NCBI GenBank assembly: GCA_003116975.1
Contig: BGKB01000142.1
Location: 1-64,000, forward strand
Direction of reading: 5' to 3'
Origin: Aurantiochytrium sp. KH105
Lineage: Eukaryota; Sar; Bigyra; Thraustochytrida; Thraustochytriidae
DNA: 64,000 bases
The translations under genes and the position numbers were made by a program. This document shows, one piece after another, positions 28,701 through 37,178 of the stretch (its first letter is position 1; every line of letters begins with the position of its first letter). Below the pieces are notes generated by a model, which made no database searches, was not told where the DNA came from, and saw nothing but the letters and a program-made list of their open reading frames with translations.

Positions 28701-29367
28701 CACTGTCCCCCGCATTGTGGCCCGCCACTACTCGATTGCCTCGTCGCAAAAGCTTCACCCGACTTCGGTGCACCTCCTCGTCGTCGCTGTCGACTGGGTC
28801 ACTCCCTCGGGCAAGAAGCGCTACGGTGCGGCCACTCGCTTCCTCAACTCGCTCGACGCCAGCAAGCAGCCCCGCGTCACCGTCGATGTCATTAGCTCTG
28901 TTCTCCGTCTGCCCGAGACCCACGACTCGGCGCTCATCCTCACCGGTCTCGGTACGGGTCTCGCACCCTTCCGCGCCTTTGTCCAGGAGCGCAAGTGGCT
29001 CAAGGAGCAGGGCCATGCCGTTGGTCCCATCCGTCTCTACTTTGGTGCTCGCCACCGCAAGGAGGAGTACCTTTACGGCGACGAGTGGGATGCCTACCAA
29101 GCCGAGGGTCTTGTCGACCTCTGCCTTGCCTTTTCGCGCGACCAGCCCGAAAAGATCTATGTCCAGACTCGCATGAACGAGGACAAGCTTGTCCTTCGCG
29201 ATCTTCTCGCCAACCACGATGCCCACGCCTACATGTGCGGTCCCGTGTGGCCCGTTCCTGACGTCAGCAACGCGCTCGGCGTCGCCATGTCTGCGACTGA
29301 CGAGGCTGATCTCGAGGCGGTGGAGAAGCTCAAAAAGGCTGGCCGCTACCTGCTCGAGGTCTACTAA
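25708..29367 (+). CDS. Sulfite reductase [NADPH] flavoprotein alpha subunit (fungal Met10-type)
   Basis: A 1219-residue protein supplying electrons to the beta subunit. The N-terminal half carries the same PFOR-like region as the beta protein (compare DLTEVMTARDTGVVMLA here with DLSDVMAVRETGFAMLA there). There is no flavodoxin domain, as in yeast Met10. The C-terminal ~390 residues form a cytochrome-P450-reductase-type FAD/NADPH module: ARHYSIASS around 1005-1012 (FAD), LTGLGTGLAPFRAF around 1077 (NADPH) and a C-terminal YMCGP stretch. Odd features are a hydrophobic stretch at residues 9-27 (ILQLAGGILFGGFALYKM), which could anchor the protein or target it to an organelle, and a repeated PSW[VM]SRK motif near residues 76 and 127. 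The ATG has a good context (CACCATGG). Yeast Met10 has 1035 residues. Confidence 0.93.
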   Translation: MGKGQGEMEGILQLAGGILFGGFALYKMTKEDKKAAGAKSSSDAKAPLVSVDQKPAVKVPAVLASGNNATPQNQDDLPSWVSRKAAPEQAAAPKATEEAKKQTVDDDLRSSVSSASDDSEEYIPSWMSRKDPKTRPEEVSGVVIPASNASTVESTGQYYAGGASQVTSVNHAVARVAQARSDVVFVYPAAGTSYLGSTLDKTAGEAQILEMETRPGAGAAVAGAAAGGSRVTILATSASVKAMLPSLFDMAAKSLPVVIHVAALAVGDTDLAVGQDLTEVMTARDTGVVMLASATAEETQETALAAHALAEARGKPVLHFFDGARSLQQLTPVRLAPPSILAAPAQPAALAQPAAFEYSGSKTAEAVIVTMGAPSAVVEEAVSARSGHHADLAGVLRVRMLRPWSVSDLVSALPASTRRICVVDQAGALAPLFEEVAASIHSEAWTSTRPLPLLLSVRLPALVDGFTPAMAHTILNNVLSARPQMSLGAELVHASVNIDQARPAGTGRAIVALAAGGEGAASQIRAAATALASQTSSQVLVTEDPYAGDEGIVRAEIRVGGAARRLAESYAVQEADVVVLEQRALQGAGLLAAELLRDNGVVVVLPDASRRGQDQLSAHIELPAEVRNELSRKSARLVTVDAYAFLRDAAERSAEPVPVATLHAAEKWMALVAALYQCEGPERFSAQLVGQLRGALQGSARSALGSALGDALVTGVSRVEGYLTDNGAALREVSFGGPHAYMPRMQTVGNGGLHIDAVEASSFGSSQFGAMSPIPHARGAVRDANLHFVPRFKVAAPEESKAARVGAPEEITRLPRHQAALPLIFPSAYSKTDAIKPASREKAYQVRLTRKDRLTPAEYSRDIFHLEFDISDTDIQYRIGDALGVYPENDEAEVDAFIREYGLDPEEFVSFPSRDGKVEIKSVRNILISELDIFGKPAKRFYCALAGFASSRYEHLKLMHTGTDDSEAFKLGTYETVRFADLLLQYKSAKLTIADLIATVPRIVARHYSIASSQKLHPTSVHLLVVAVDWVTPSGKKRYGAATRFLNSLDASKQPRVTVDVISSVLRLPETHDSALILTGLGTGLAPFRAFVQERKWLKEQGHAVGPIRLYFGARHRKEEYLYGDEWDAYQAEGLVDLCLAFSRDQPEKIYVQTRMNEDKLVLRDLLANHDAHAYMCGPVWPVPDVSNALGVAMSATDEADLEAVEKLKKAGRYLLEVY

Positions 29368-29500
29368 GAACAAGCAAAGTAAACTTTATAACTCACCCTG
29401 CGTCTATTTCATTTCGCTTTTCTGATCGATATTCTTCTGAAAACATCGTCGTGCACATCATGCGACGAGGAACTTTGTCCGTTTTGCTCCTAGACCTTGT

Positions 29501-29522
29501 TGACAACTATCAAAAGTTGTCA
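29501..29522. repeat. Hairpin, 8 bp stem
   Basis: TGACAACT and AGTTGTCA pair perfectly around a 6-base loop, 134 bases after the alpha subunit stop. Possibly a 3' UTR structure. Confidence 0.5.
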
Positions 29523-29552
29523 GTTGAACATCGTTGCAGCATCAACATGCAT

Positions 29553-29573
29553 GCATCCTGTGCAACAGGATGC
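29553..29573. repeat. Hairpin, 9 bp stem, 3-base loop
   Basis: GCATCCTGT and ACAGGATGC pair perfectly around GCA, 30 bases after the previous hairpin. A CATGCATG element precedes it. Transcript 3'-end processing or stability is possible but unproven. Confidence 0.55.
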
Positions 29574-30032
29574 AAGGCTTCGAGTATTCTGAAAAGAGCC
29601 AACTTCGTTCTGTTTTATTCAGCCAGGCCAGAATGCTTGTTGACATACAAGAGTACTTTGCGCGAAACAAAAATGTCAAGTCTCAGAGTTTGAAAAGTAT
29701 ACAAGAATGAGATCTTGTCGTCATAGACGACTTCTTTTTTTCGATCTTGAGCCAGGCCCCAATGCTCCTTGATGGCTAACAAACTACAAGAGTAAAATGT
29801 CGTTTTGCGAGCAAGCCTTAATGAGCTTGACAGCCACAAAGGTAGTATAGGCCTTGATTGAAGTGAAATCCATCGCCGCATTCTATTTTTACATCTGACG
29901 TTTTCGAAAAAGAAAAAAGCACGGGTAAAAGCTATGTTTTGGTATTTGGATGCGACTGACAATCTCTCAAATGAACATACATATTTGATTAGCAATTTTC
30001 TCTCACCTTTCTTTTGATTCTCCCTCACTTTT

Positions 30033-31046
30033 TTAGAGCTTGGCTCCACTTTTAGGCAAAGTCGCCTTGTCAGAGCAAATGAGGACGGCCTTGCCCTTGA
30101 CCTTGCGGTCCATGAGGTCGCGAAGAGCCTTGCCAGCGTCCTTGAGAGGGTAGGTCTGCGTCACGAGCGGCTTGAGTTTGCCCTTGGCGACCCAGTCAAG
30201 AATCACCTCGATATTGCGCGCATTCAACTCGGGTTCAATATTGGTAAAGGCACCCCAAAAGACACCGACAATAGACGCTCCCTTGAGCAGCGCCAAGTTC
30301 AGCGGAATGCGAGGAATCTCGCCCGCCGCAAAACCGATCACCAGGTAGCGACCCTTCCACGCAAGCGAGCGCACCGCAGGCTCGGCAAATCGATCGCCCA
30401 CAGGATCATACACGACGTCGACGCCACGACCCTTGGTAATCTCGCGAACGCGCGCCTTCAAATCCTCTTCCGCGTAGTTGATGAGGTGGTCTGCGCCGTA
30501 CGAGCGGCACACCTCGAGCTTTTCCTGCGTCGACGCCGCAGCAATCACCTTGGCGCCCATGGCCTTGGCAATGTCCACAGCCGCAATGCCGACGCCACCC
30601 GCAGCGCCAAGAACCAGCACGGTCTCGCCGGGCTGGAGCTGCGCGCGCTGCTCAAACGCATGGTACGTCGTACCGTACGTCATCATGACACCGCTCGCCG
30701 TTGCGTCGTCGACGCCAGCCGGCACAGGAATGAGCTTCTCCGCAGGAACGATGACCTGCTCCGCAAAGGAGCCCCAGCCGGTCATGCCCAGCACACGGTC
30801 CCCCACCTTGAAGTTCTTGACGCCGGCGCCCACCTTGCTCACCACGCCAGAGCACTCGCCACCGGGAGCAAACGGCATCTCTGGCTTGAACTGGTACTTG
30901 CCCTGGATAATAAGCGTGTCCGGGAAGTTGACGCCAGCGCACCGCACGTCCATCATGACCTCATTGTCTCCCGGGGCGCGATCAGGGAGGTCGCCAAGGG
31001 CCAGGTCTTCCGGTGTGCAAAACTTGTCGACCACAATGCCGCGCAT
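30033..31046 (-). CDS. NADPH:quinone oxidoreductase, zeta-crystallin-like MDR family
   Basis: A 337-residue medium-chain dehydrogenase/reductase. The start is taken at MRGIVVDKF (ATG at 31046, AAGATGC context). The frame extends 14 codons upstream, but only as a Lys/Arg-rich leader. The N-terminal catalytic fold has the quinone-reductase signature region (CAGVNFPDTLIIQGKYQ; PFAPGGECSGVV; VGDRVLG). The Rossmann fold contains the nucleotide motif LGAAGGVGIAAVDIAK, with GRGVDVVYDPVGD and GRYLVIGFAAG downstream. The catalytic zinc ligands of alcohol dehydrogenases are absent, as expected for this subfamily. It likely performs NAD(P)H-dependent reduction of quinones or enones; the substrate is not determined. 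It shares a divergent promoter region with the HIBCH gene. Confidence 0.88.
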   Translation of the reverse strand: MRGIVVDKFCTPEDLALGDLPDRAPGDNEVMMDVRCAGVNFPDTLIIQGKYQFKPEMPFAPGGECSGVVSKVGAGVKNFKVGDRVLGMTGWGSFAEQVIVPAEKLIPVPAGVDDATASGVMMTYGTTYHAFEQRAQLQPGETVLVLGAAGGVGIAAVDIAKAMGAKVIAAASTQEKLEVCRSYGADHLINYAEEDLKARVREITKGRGVDVVYDPVGDRFAEPAVRSLAWKGRYLVIGFAAGEIPRIPLNLALLKGASIVGVFWGAFTNIEPELNARNIEVILDWVAKGKLKPLVTQTYPLKDAGKALRDLMDRKVKGKAVLICSDKATLPKSGAKL

Positions 31047-31481
31047 CTTCTTCTTCGTCTTCTTGCCTTGCCTCGCTCGGCGCCGCAAGCCCTGTTGCTG
31101 CTGCTGCTGCTGCTGCTCGGTGTTGCCGTTGCTGCTACTGCTGCTGTTTCTCTGCTGTCCTCCTCGTCGAGTCTCGCGCCGCTCGCGTCAGGCAAGATAT
31201 CGGACTGCTGCTCTGTATGGTTTGCTTCTGGCTGACCGGCGCAAGAGCGGACTCGGAAGCGACCTCTCCTTTCCATCACCCACATTCTCAAGAACACAAC
31301 TTGCAGAACGTTGTGTCCAATAGAGCAAAGCCACAGCTCGGCTCTTCTGCTCAGCTCAGCTGCCGACACAGATGTTGGTGATGGGCTTTCTTTGGGGATC
31401 GATCGATCGATCGATCGCCCGCCCGCCCGCCTCGGCAGGATGAAAACGCGGCCTCCCGCGACGAGCAGAATCGCATGCAAG

Positions 31482-31520
<39 letters not shown>

Positions 31521-31739
31521 TCGCAGCTGCAGAGGCCGTCGTGGCGTTGCGTTGGCTCTGAGCGAGTGGAGGAGGAGGGCGCCGACACGTCCGTGCGTCC
31601 GACGCGAGGGGCCGGACTCGGTCGGCAGCTGCAAATAGTATACCTCGATAGATAGATAGCACTTGCTTGCTACAACGCCGCCAGAACTCGAGAGCCCTGT
31701 GAGGCGAGCGAGGAAAGCGGTAAAGGTCTGGCAAGAAAG
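31047..31739. promoter_or_regulatory. Divergent promoter region (quinone oxidoreductase / HIBCH)
   Basis: 693 bases between two outward-facing start codons. It holds a (CTG)n tract at 31094-31118, (GATC)n at 31397-31417, (AAGC)n at 31483-31520 and a short GATA tract at about 31646-31658. No gene seen. No clear TATA box identified. Confidence 0.55.
31483..31520 (+). repeat. (GCAA)n microsatellite
   Basis: About nine tandem GCAA units, 220 bases upstream of the HIBCH start. Similar GCAA tracts sit upstream of several other genes in the window. Confidence 0.95.
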
Positions 31740-32891
31740 ATGGCGGCCGAGACGCTCGTGCGCTGCGAGGACCTGGCCGAGGGCATCGTGGAGGTGCAGC
31801 TTGCGCGGCCGGCCAAGTTCAACTCGCTCAACTTGGACATGATCAAGCCGCTCCAGTCATGGTTCGCAACGTGGCGAGACGCAGAACCCGCGCAGCGACC
31901 ACGCTGCATTCTGCTGACCGGCGAGGGCAAGGCCTTTTGCGCAGGCGGCGACGTCGTGACCGCGCGCACGAGCGCACTCAGCGGGCCTGGCGGCCGCGAG
32001 CATGCGGACTTCTTTTACGAGGAATATAGACTCAACGCGCTCATTGGCGAGCTGGCTCAGCCCGGACCCAATGGACTTGACCAGGTATCCGTCTGGGATG
32101 GAGTCACCATGGGCGGCGGCGTTGGTCTCAGCATTCATGGTCGCTACCGCGTTGCCACAGAAAAGACCGTCTTTGCCATGCCTGAGGGCGGCATTGGCTT
32201 TCTGCCCGATGTCGGCGCCACATTTGCTTTGCCGCGTCTCCCCGTGGGTCCCGAGGTTGGTCTCTACATTGCTCTCACGGGCGCACGACTTGGCGCTGCC
32301 GACTGTCTTTGGGCAGGTATTGCCACGCATGCCATGCGCGCAGAAAAACTCCCAGAGCTACGGGAAGCACTCGTGCGCTCCGCCTCAACGGGTACTTCGG
32401 TCCAGGCCGTCTTGGACGCGCTCCCATCTTGGGACGGTCCTTCTCCGTCATCATCCTCGCTTGCCGCCAACGCTGCAGACTTGCGCCGTATCTTCAAGCT
32501 CAACCAGCCCTCGATCTCTTCCATTTGCACGGCCTTGCGCGAGACCAAGACACCATGGGCAGAGCAAACGCTTGCACTCCTCGACGCGAGGTCCCCGACA
32601 TCGCTCGCACTCACGCTTCGTGCCTTTCAGCTCAATGCGCGACCTCACGTTACGCTATTCGATGCTCTCGTTGCGGAATACCGCGTCGTGCAGTGTCTCG
32701 TGCGTGACACAAGGAGCGATTTCTTTGAAGGCGTCAGGGCTGTCCTCGTAGACAAGGACAACAAGCCACGCTGGAACGACCGAGTTCCTTCTGCTGATCA
32801 GATTGACGCCTATTTCGCCTCTCCTCTTCCAGATGATCATCTCGGCGGCGATCTTCGCCCTCTTCCGACAAAAACGCGTGCATCTTTGTAG
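31740..32891 (+). CDS. 3-hydroxyisobutyryl-CoA hydrolase (enoyl-CoA hydratase family)
   Basis: A 383-residue member of the crotonase superfamily, HIBCH type. It hydrolyses 3-hydroxyisobutyryl-CoA in valine degradation. Diagnostic stretches are KAFCAGGDV (64-72), WDGVTMGGGVGLS (119-131, oxyanion/CoA pocket) and MPEGGIGFLPDVGA (147-160). E149 and D157 occupy the positions of the acidic catalytic pair of human HIBCH. The C-terminal extension typical of HIBCH is present (DFFEGVRAVLVDKDNKPRW), which separates it from plain enoyl-CoA hydratases. No obvious mitochondrial presequence is seen and the end RASL is not a standard peroxisomal signal, so localisation is open. ATG context GAAAGATGG. The next genes downstream are acyl-CoA dehydrogenases. 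Confidence 0.9.
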   Translation: MAAETLVRCEDLAEGIVEVQLARPAKFNSLNLDMIKPLQSWFATWRDAEPAQRPRCILLTGEGKAFCAGGDVVTARTSALSGPGGREHADFFYEEYRLNALIGELAQPGPNGLDQVSVWDGVTMGGGVGLSIHGRYRVATEKTVFAMPEGGIGFLPDVGATFALPRLPVGPEVGLYIALTGARLGAADCLWAGIATHAMRAEKLPELREALVRSASTGTSVQAVLDALPSWDGPSPSSSSLAANAADLRRIFKLNQPSISSICTALRETKTPWAEQTLALLDARSPTSLALTLRAFQLNARPHVTLFDALVAEYRVVQCLVRDTRSDFFEGVRAVLVDKDNKPRWNDRVPSADQIDAYFASPLPDDHLGGDLRPLPTKTRASL

Positions 32892-33692
32892 AGTTGCCAT
32901 CGGTTTGCGTAATATATGACCTAACAGAAAAAGCAAAGAGAAATTTCCCTCTGGCAGATTGACGCGACGCGACGCAGCGGGGCGGCTGGCGGTCAGCCAG
33001 GCAGCAGCTACTTGGCCAAGCAACTATGATGACAGACAGGTTCATACGAAAGCCACACTTGTCTGCCTTGAGGCTGGCTACAGTAAGACCCGACTGGCCG
33101 CCAAAAAACAAACACGAAAATATCCCAAAGCCCATCTGGCTTCCCGCAGGGCCGGATGGATCGCGCTTTTCCCATCAGCCAGCAGCCAGCTGGGTGCATA
33201 CCATCCACGACGCGTCAAACCACCCTTTCGCATCCCGGACGCCGCCGCACATGTTGCGCGATGCTTGCTCGCTCGCGCCCATGTTTTCTGTGTCCTATCG
33301 AAACTGAAATCCTAGCATCGGAAGTGGACGCAGGGCCGCAGGCGACGTCCGGGCGATGATGCGCGCCTTTCGCCTCGCGCTCTTGTCGTCTTGGCTGGTA
33401 GCAGAGCCCTCGCCTCGCCTTCGGACGCTGCCCCCTCGGCCCCTTATCTTACAATGTCCAACTTACTCCTACTGTAAAAACTAGGCAGTCAGTCAGTCCG
33501 TCGCTCGCCGTCCCTCTTTTATGATACTAGGCCTTCCTCCTACTAGTATAGTTGGGGGGAAAGCGGAGCGCTGGCGCCGGCAAACCTCGAATCCGACGAG
33601 CGTGAGCACAGCCGCGACAAGTAAGCAAGGAGCAGCTGCAGCAGTGGCAGCGACGCAGGCGCGAGGGACGCACGTCGAAGACGAACGGCACA
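32892..33692. other. Intergenic between HIBCH and first acyl-CoA dehydrogenase
   Basis: No ORF with recognisable content. It contains the promoter of the downstream gene. A 7 bp inverted repeat (ATACTAG at 33524, CTAGTAT at 33543) lies about 150 bases before the start. From about 33581 the sequence belongs to the unit duplicated at 35657. Confidence 0.6.
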
Positions 33693-35093
33693 ATGGTGCT
33701 CGCCGAGGCGATGAACGAGGCCGACTTTGAGGCGCTCAAGAAAAAGGTATGGAAGTTCATGCACGAGTACATTTACCCGAACGAGCAGCTCTTCGCAGAG
33801 CAGAACAAGGCCATGGAGCACCTGCCCGCTGACCAGTGGACGTACGCGCCCATCCTCAAGGAGCTCATGGCTGTCGCCAAGAAACAGGGACTCTGGAACC
33901 TCTGGCTGCCCAATGACACCGCTCGTCTTGCCGGCGAAGGATACGAGGGCGCCGGACTCAACAACGCCCAATACGCTGAGATCTGCGAGATTCTCGGCAC
34001 AAGCTCCCATATGGAGTTCGCCGCCGAGTGCACCAACTCCTCGTCCCCGGATACGGGCAACATGGAGACCATTGCGCGCTACGGTAACGAAGCCCAAAAG
34101 AAGAAGTGGCTCAAGCCTCTTCTCGACGGCGACATCAAGTCTGCCTTTGCCATGACCGAGCCCGGCGTCGCAAGCAGTGACGCCAGTAACATCAGTATCA
34201 GCATCGAGAAGCGCGGCGGACACTACATCATCAACGGCCGCAAGTGGTGGATCACGGGTTCGGGATCTAGCCAGTGCAAGATTTACATTCTCATGGGCAA
34301 GACCGACCCTACGGCTTCTCCCTTTCGGCAGCAGTCCATGATCCTTGTTCCGGCCGATACGCCCGGCATCACCGTCGTGCGCCCCATGCAGACCTTTGGC
34401 GACTCCGATGCGCCCAAGGGCCACATGGAGCTTCTCTTCGAGGACGTGTGCGTTCCCGTCGAGAACGTGCTCGCCAAGGAAGGCATGGGCTTTGAGATCT
34501 CGCAGGGCCGTCTCGGTCCGGGCCGCATTCATCACTGCATGCGCTTGATCGGTTCTGCGGAGCGCGCCATCGCCGCCATGTGCAACCGAGCCGAGTCTCG
34601 CGTCGCCTTTGGCAAGAAGCTCTCCGAGTTTGACACTGTCCTTCAGGATATTGCACAGTGCCGCGCGGAGCTCGATATGGCGCGCATGCTTGTGCGTCAC
34701 ACCGCGCACCTCCTCGACGTGCAGGGCAACCTCAAGATCCGCAAGGAGCTTTCTATGTGCAAGGCCGTCGTCCCCAGCGTCGTCCAGCGTATTTGCGATC
34801 GCGCCATGCAGGTGCACGGCGCCATGGGCCTTTCACAAGATAGCTTCCTCTCCATGGCCTTTTCTGGCGCGCGCTGGCTTCGTTTTGCCGATGGACCTGA
34901 TGAGGTCCACTGGCGCACGGTCGGTCGTCTTGAACTTCGCGACCAGAAGCGCAGAGACGATTCGCTCTACGATCTTCCGGGCTACACCCGTCGCGGCGCG
35001 CCGCACTCCAAGAACCCGCCCACAGACCCGGACTTTCTTGCCAAGCTCTAATTTATGACATCATGTGAAACTTGTTTGGAAAAAGCGACACCT
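33581..35093 (+). repeat. Tandem gene-duplication unit, copy 1
   Basis: From a CAAACCTCGAAT..GACGAG motif about 110 bases before the ATG, through the whole gene, to about 40 bases past the stop, this segment matches 35657-37178. Leader similarity is patchy, the coding region about 95% identical by eye, and the first 40 bases after the stop nearly identical. Confidence 0.85.
33693..35051 (+). CDS. Acyl-CoA dehydrogenase, ACAD10/11-like, copy 1
   Basis: A 452-residue FAD enzyme that oxidises acyl-CoA to enoyl-CoA. The FAD/substrate signature is at 155-166 but reads TEPGVASSDASN, with glycine at 158 where the duplicate and the family pattern have aspartate. Other family marks are YIINGRKWWITGSG (178-191), the GRIHHCMR..AERA helix and the C-terminal DGPDEVH motif, which is typical of the ACAD10/11 subfamily. 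About 25 residues differ from copy 2, and several fall at conserved places (GSSQCKIYILMG; SMAFSGARWLRFADG). The kinase-like N-terminal domain found in animal ACAD10/11 is absent. Start ATG in ACAATGG. It may have diverged in substrate range or efficiency; activity is not assured. Confidence 0.9.
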   Translation: MVLAEAMNEADFEALKKKVWKFMHEYIYPNEQLFAEQNKAMEHLPADQWTYAPILKELMAVAKKQGLWNLWLPNDTARLAGEGYEGAGLNNAQYAEICEILGTSSHMEFAAECTNSSSPDTGNMETIARYGNEAQKKKWLKPLLDGDIKSAFAMTEPGVASSDASNISISIEKRGGHYIINGRKWWITGSGSSQCKIYILMGKTDPTASPFRQQSMILVPADTPGITVVRPMQTFGDSDAPKGHMELLFEDVCVPVENVLAKEGMGFEISQGRLGPGRIHHCMRLIGSAERAIAAMCNRAESRVAFGKKLSEFDTVLQDIAQCRAELDMARMLVRHTAHLLDVQGNLKIRKELSMCKAVVPSVVQRICDRAMQVHGAMGLSQDSFLSMAFSGARWLRFADGPDEVHWRTVGRLELRDQKRRDDSLYDLPGYTRRGAPHSKNPPTDPDFLAKL

Positions 35094-35778
35094 TGTTGTG
35101 TGGTGAAAGAAGAGAGCGACACCTTGTTGTTCTTCATCCTCACTTGCCAAGCTTTTGGATTGAGTAGATTCAGTCGATTCCAAGCACTCTCTAGACGGAA
35201 TCAAGAAAGAAGCCGCATTTTCTAGCTCGATTTACGAACAGCTCATTTCTTTTTGGTGTTATTTGCATTTGTCGTGCGCGCGTCGGTAAAACCTCTGGCT
35301 GTTCAAACGAGGAAGATCGAACGCTTTCATGATCTCAAGTAAAGTTGGACAGGTGCACGGCGACCGACTGACTGCTATATATACCAGTATGACCTCATCT
35401 TTTTCTTCCCCGCGGAGACACGTGCTCTGGCACTTTTTTCATGCAGTAACGCTGCCAGGTTGGTGGGCTTAGGTCATAAATAGGCCTAACTTACGAGTAG
35501 TTGCTCGCCGGTCATCTATCCACGCGCTTCTGCCCGCGCCGCCCCCGCAGTCCAACAGCGCCCGAGTTACTATACTGTGAAAAAAGGCAGCTTGTGAACC
35601 AGTCCGTCTCCATCTCCGGACTGTCCCCTCCTTTTCATTCGGAGGCCTCCTCCTTGCAAACCTCGAATTCGACGAGTGTGAGGACAGCCACGACAAGCAA
35701 GCAAGCAAGGAAGCAAAAAAGCAAGAAAGAAACAAGTACGCAGGCGCGAAGGGACGCACGTCGAGCTCGAACGGAACA
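35052..35778. other. Intergenic between the two acyl-CoA dehydrogenases
   Basis: Contains two units of the AGCGACACCTTGTTGT-type repeat right after copy 1 (about 35083-35130), a CTATATATACC TATA-like element at about 35372-35382 and a (GCAA)-rich leader at 35691-35710, about 70 bases before the copy 2 start. No gene seen. Confidence 0.6.
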
Positions 35779-37178
35779 ATGGTGCTCGCCGAGGCGATGA
35801 ACGAGGCCGACTTTGAGGCGCTCAAGAAAAAGGTGTGGAAGTTCATGTACGAGTACATTTACCCGAACGAGCAGCTCTTCGCAGAGCAGAACAAGGCCAT
35901 GGAGCACCTGCCCGCTGACCAGTGGACGTACGCGCCCATCCTCAAGGAGCTCATGGCTGTCGCCAAGAAACAGGGACTCTGGAACCTCTGGCTGCCCAAT
36001 GACACAGCTCGTCTTGCCGGCGAAGGATACGAGGGTGCCGGACTCAACAACGCCCAATACGCTGAGATCTGCGAAATAATCGGCACGAGTTGCCACATCG
36101 AGTTCGCCGCCGAGTGCACCAACTCCTCGTCCCCGGATACGGGCAACATGGAGACCATTGCGCGCTACGGTAACGAAGCTCAAAAGAAGAAGTGGCTCAA
36201 GCCTCTTCTCGACGGCGACATCAAGTCCTCCTTTGCCATGACCGAGCCCGACGTCGCGAGCAGCGACGCCAGCAACGTTGGCATCAACATTGAGAAGCGC
36301 GGCGGACACTACATCATCAACGGCCGCAAGTGGTGGATCACCGGCTCAGGATCTAAACACTGCAAGATCTACATTGTCATGGGCAAGACCGACCCCACGG
36401 CTTCTCCCTTTCGGCAGCAGTCCATGATCCTTGTTCCGGCCGATACGCCCGGCATCACCGTCGTGCGCCCCATGCAGTCCCTTGGCGACTCCGATGCGCC
36501 CAAGGGCCACATGGAGCTTCTCTTCGAGGACGTGTGCGTTCCCGTCGAGAACGTGCTCGCCAAGGAAGGCATGGGCTTTGAGATCTCGCAGGGCCGGCTC
36601 GGTCCTGGCCGCATTCATCACTGCATGCGCTTTATCGGTACCGCGGAGCGCGCCATATCCGCCATGTGCAACCGTGCCGAGTCTCGCGTCGCCTTTGGCA
36701 AGAAGCTCTCCGAGTTTGACACTGTCCTTCAGGACATTGCACAGTGCCGCGCGGAGCTCGATATGGCGCGCATGCTTGTGCGTCACACCGCGCACCTCCT
36801 CGACGTGCAGGGCAACCTCAAGATCCGCAAGGAGCTTTCTATGTGCAAGGCCGTCGTCCCCAGTGTCGTCCAGCGTATTTGCGATCGTGCCATGCAGGTG
36901 CACGGCGCCATGGGCCTTTCACAAGATACCTTTCTCCCCTCGGCCTTTCTTTGGGCGCGCGGGCTTCGCTTAGCCGATGGACCTGATGAGGTCCACTGGC
37001 GCACGGTCGGTCGTCTTGAACTTCGCGACCAGAAGCGCAGAGACGATTCGCTCTACGATCTTCCGGGCTACACCCGTCGCGGCGCGCCGCACTTCAAGAA
37101 CCCGCCCACAGACCCGGACTTTCTTGCCAAGCTCTAATTTATGACATCATGTGAAACTTGTTTGGAAAGAGCGACGCC
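35657..37178 (+). repeat. Tandem gene-duplication unit, copy 2
   Basis: Partner of 33581-35093, same orientation, about 2.08 kb downstream. The duplicated block carries its own proximal leader and the start of its 3' flank. Confidence 0.85.
35779..37137 (+). CDS. Acyl-CoA dehydrogenase, ACAD10/11-like, copy 2
   Basis: A 452-residue protein, same length as copy 1 with no indel. It keeps the family pattern TEPDVASSDASN (155-166), GSKHCKIYIVMG and ARGLRLADGPDEVH, so it is closer to the inferred ancestral sequence and the better candidate for the standard enzyme of medium/long-chain acyl-CoA oxidation. ATG context ACAATGG. The leader contains CAAGCAAGCAAGCAAGG. The 3' flank runs into a minisatellite. 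Confidence 0.92.
   Translation: MVLAEAMNEADFEALKKKVWKFMYEYIYPNEQLFAEQNKAMEHLPADQWTYAPILKELMAVAKKQGLWNLWLPNDTARLAGEGYEGAGLNNAQYAEICEIIGTSCHIEFAAECTNSSSPDTGNMETIARYGNEAQKKKWLKPLLDGDIKSSFAMTEPDVASSDASNVGINIEKRGGHYIINGRKWWITGSGSKHCKIYIVMGKTDPTASPFRQQSMILVPADTPGITVVRPMQSLGDSDAPKGHMELLFEDVCVPVENVLAKEGMGFEISQGRLGPGRIHHCMRFIGTAERAISAMCNRAESRVAFGKKLSEFDTVLQDIAQCRAELDMARMLVRHTAHLLDVQGNLKIRKELSMCKAVVPSVVQRICDRAMQVHGAMGLSQDTFLPSAFLWARGLRLADGPDEVHWRTVGRLELRDQKRRDDSLYDLPGYTRRGAPHFKNPPTDPDFLAKL

Larger units (their letters stand above)
29368..30032. other. Convergent 3' spacer with two hairpins
   Basis: Lies between the convergent 3' ends of the sulfite reductase alpha and quinone oxidoreductase genes. No gene seen. 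A diverged direct repeat (AGCCAGGCC..AATGCT..TTGA..ACAAGAGTA) occurs at about 29621-29655 and 29750-29795. Confidence 0.6.

Noticed and set aside
25168-29373. 1401-codon open frame antisense to sulfite reductase alpha
   Set aside because: Same codon-aligned shadow effect; no recognisable domain, while the opposite strand encodes a clear Met10-type protein.
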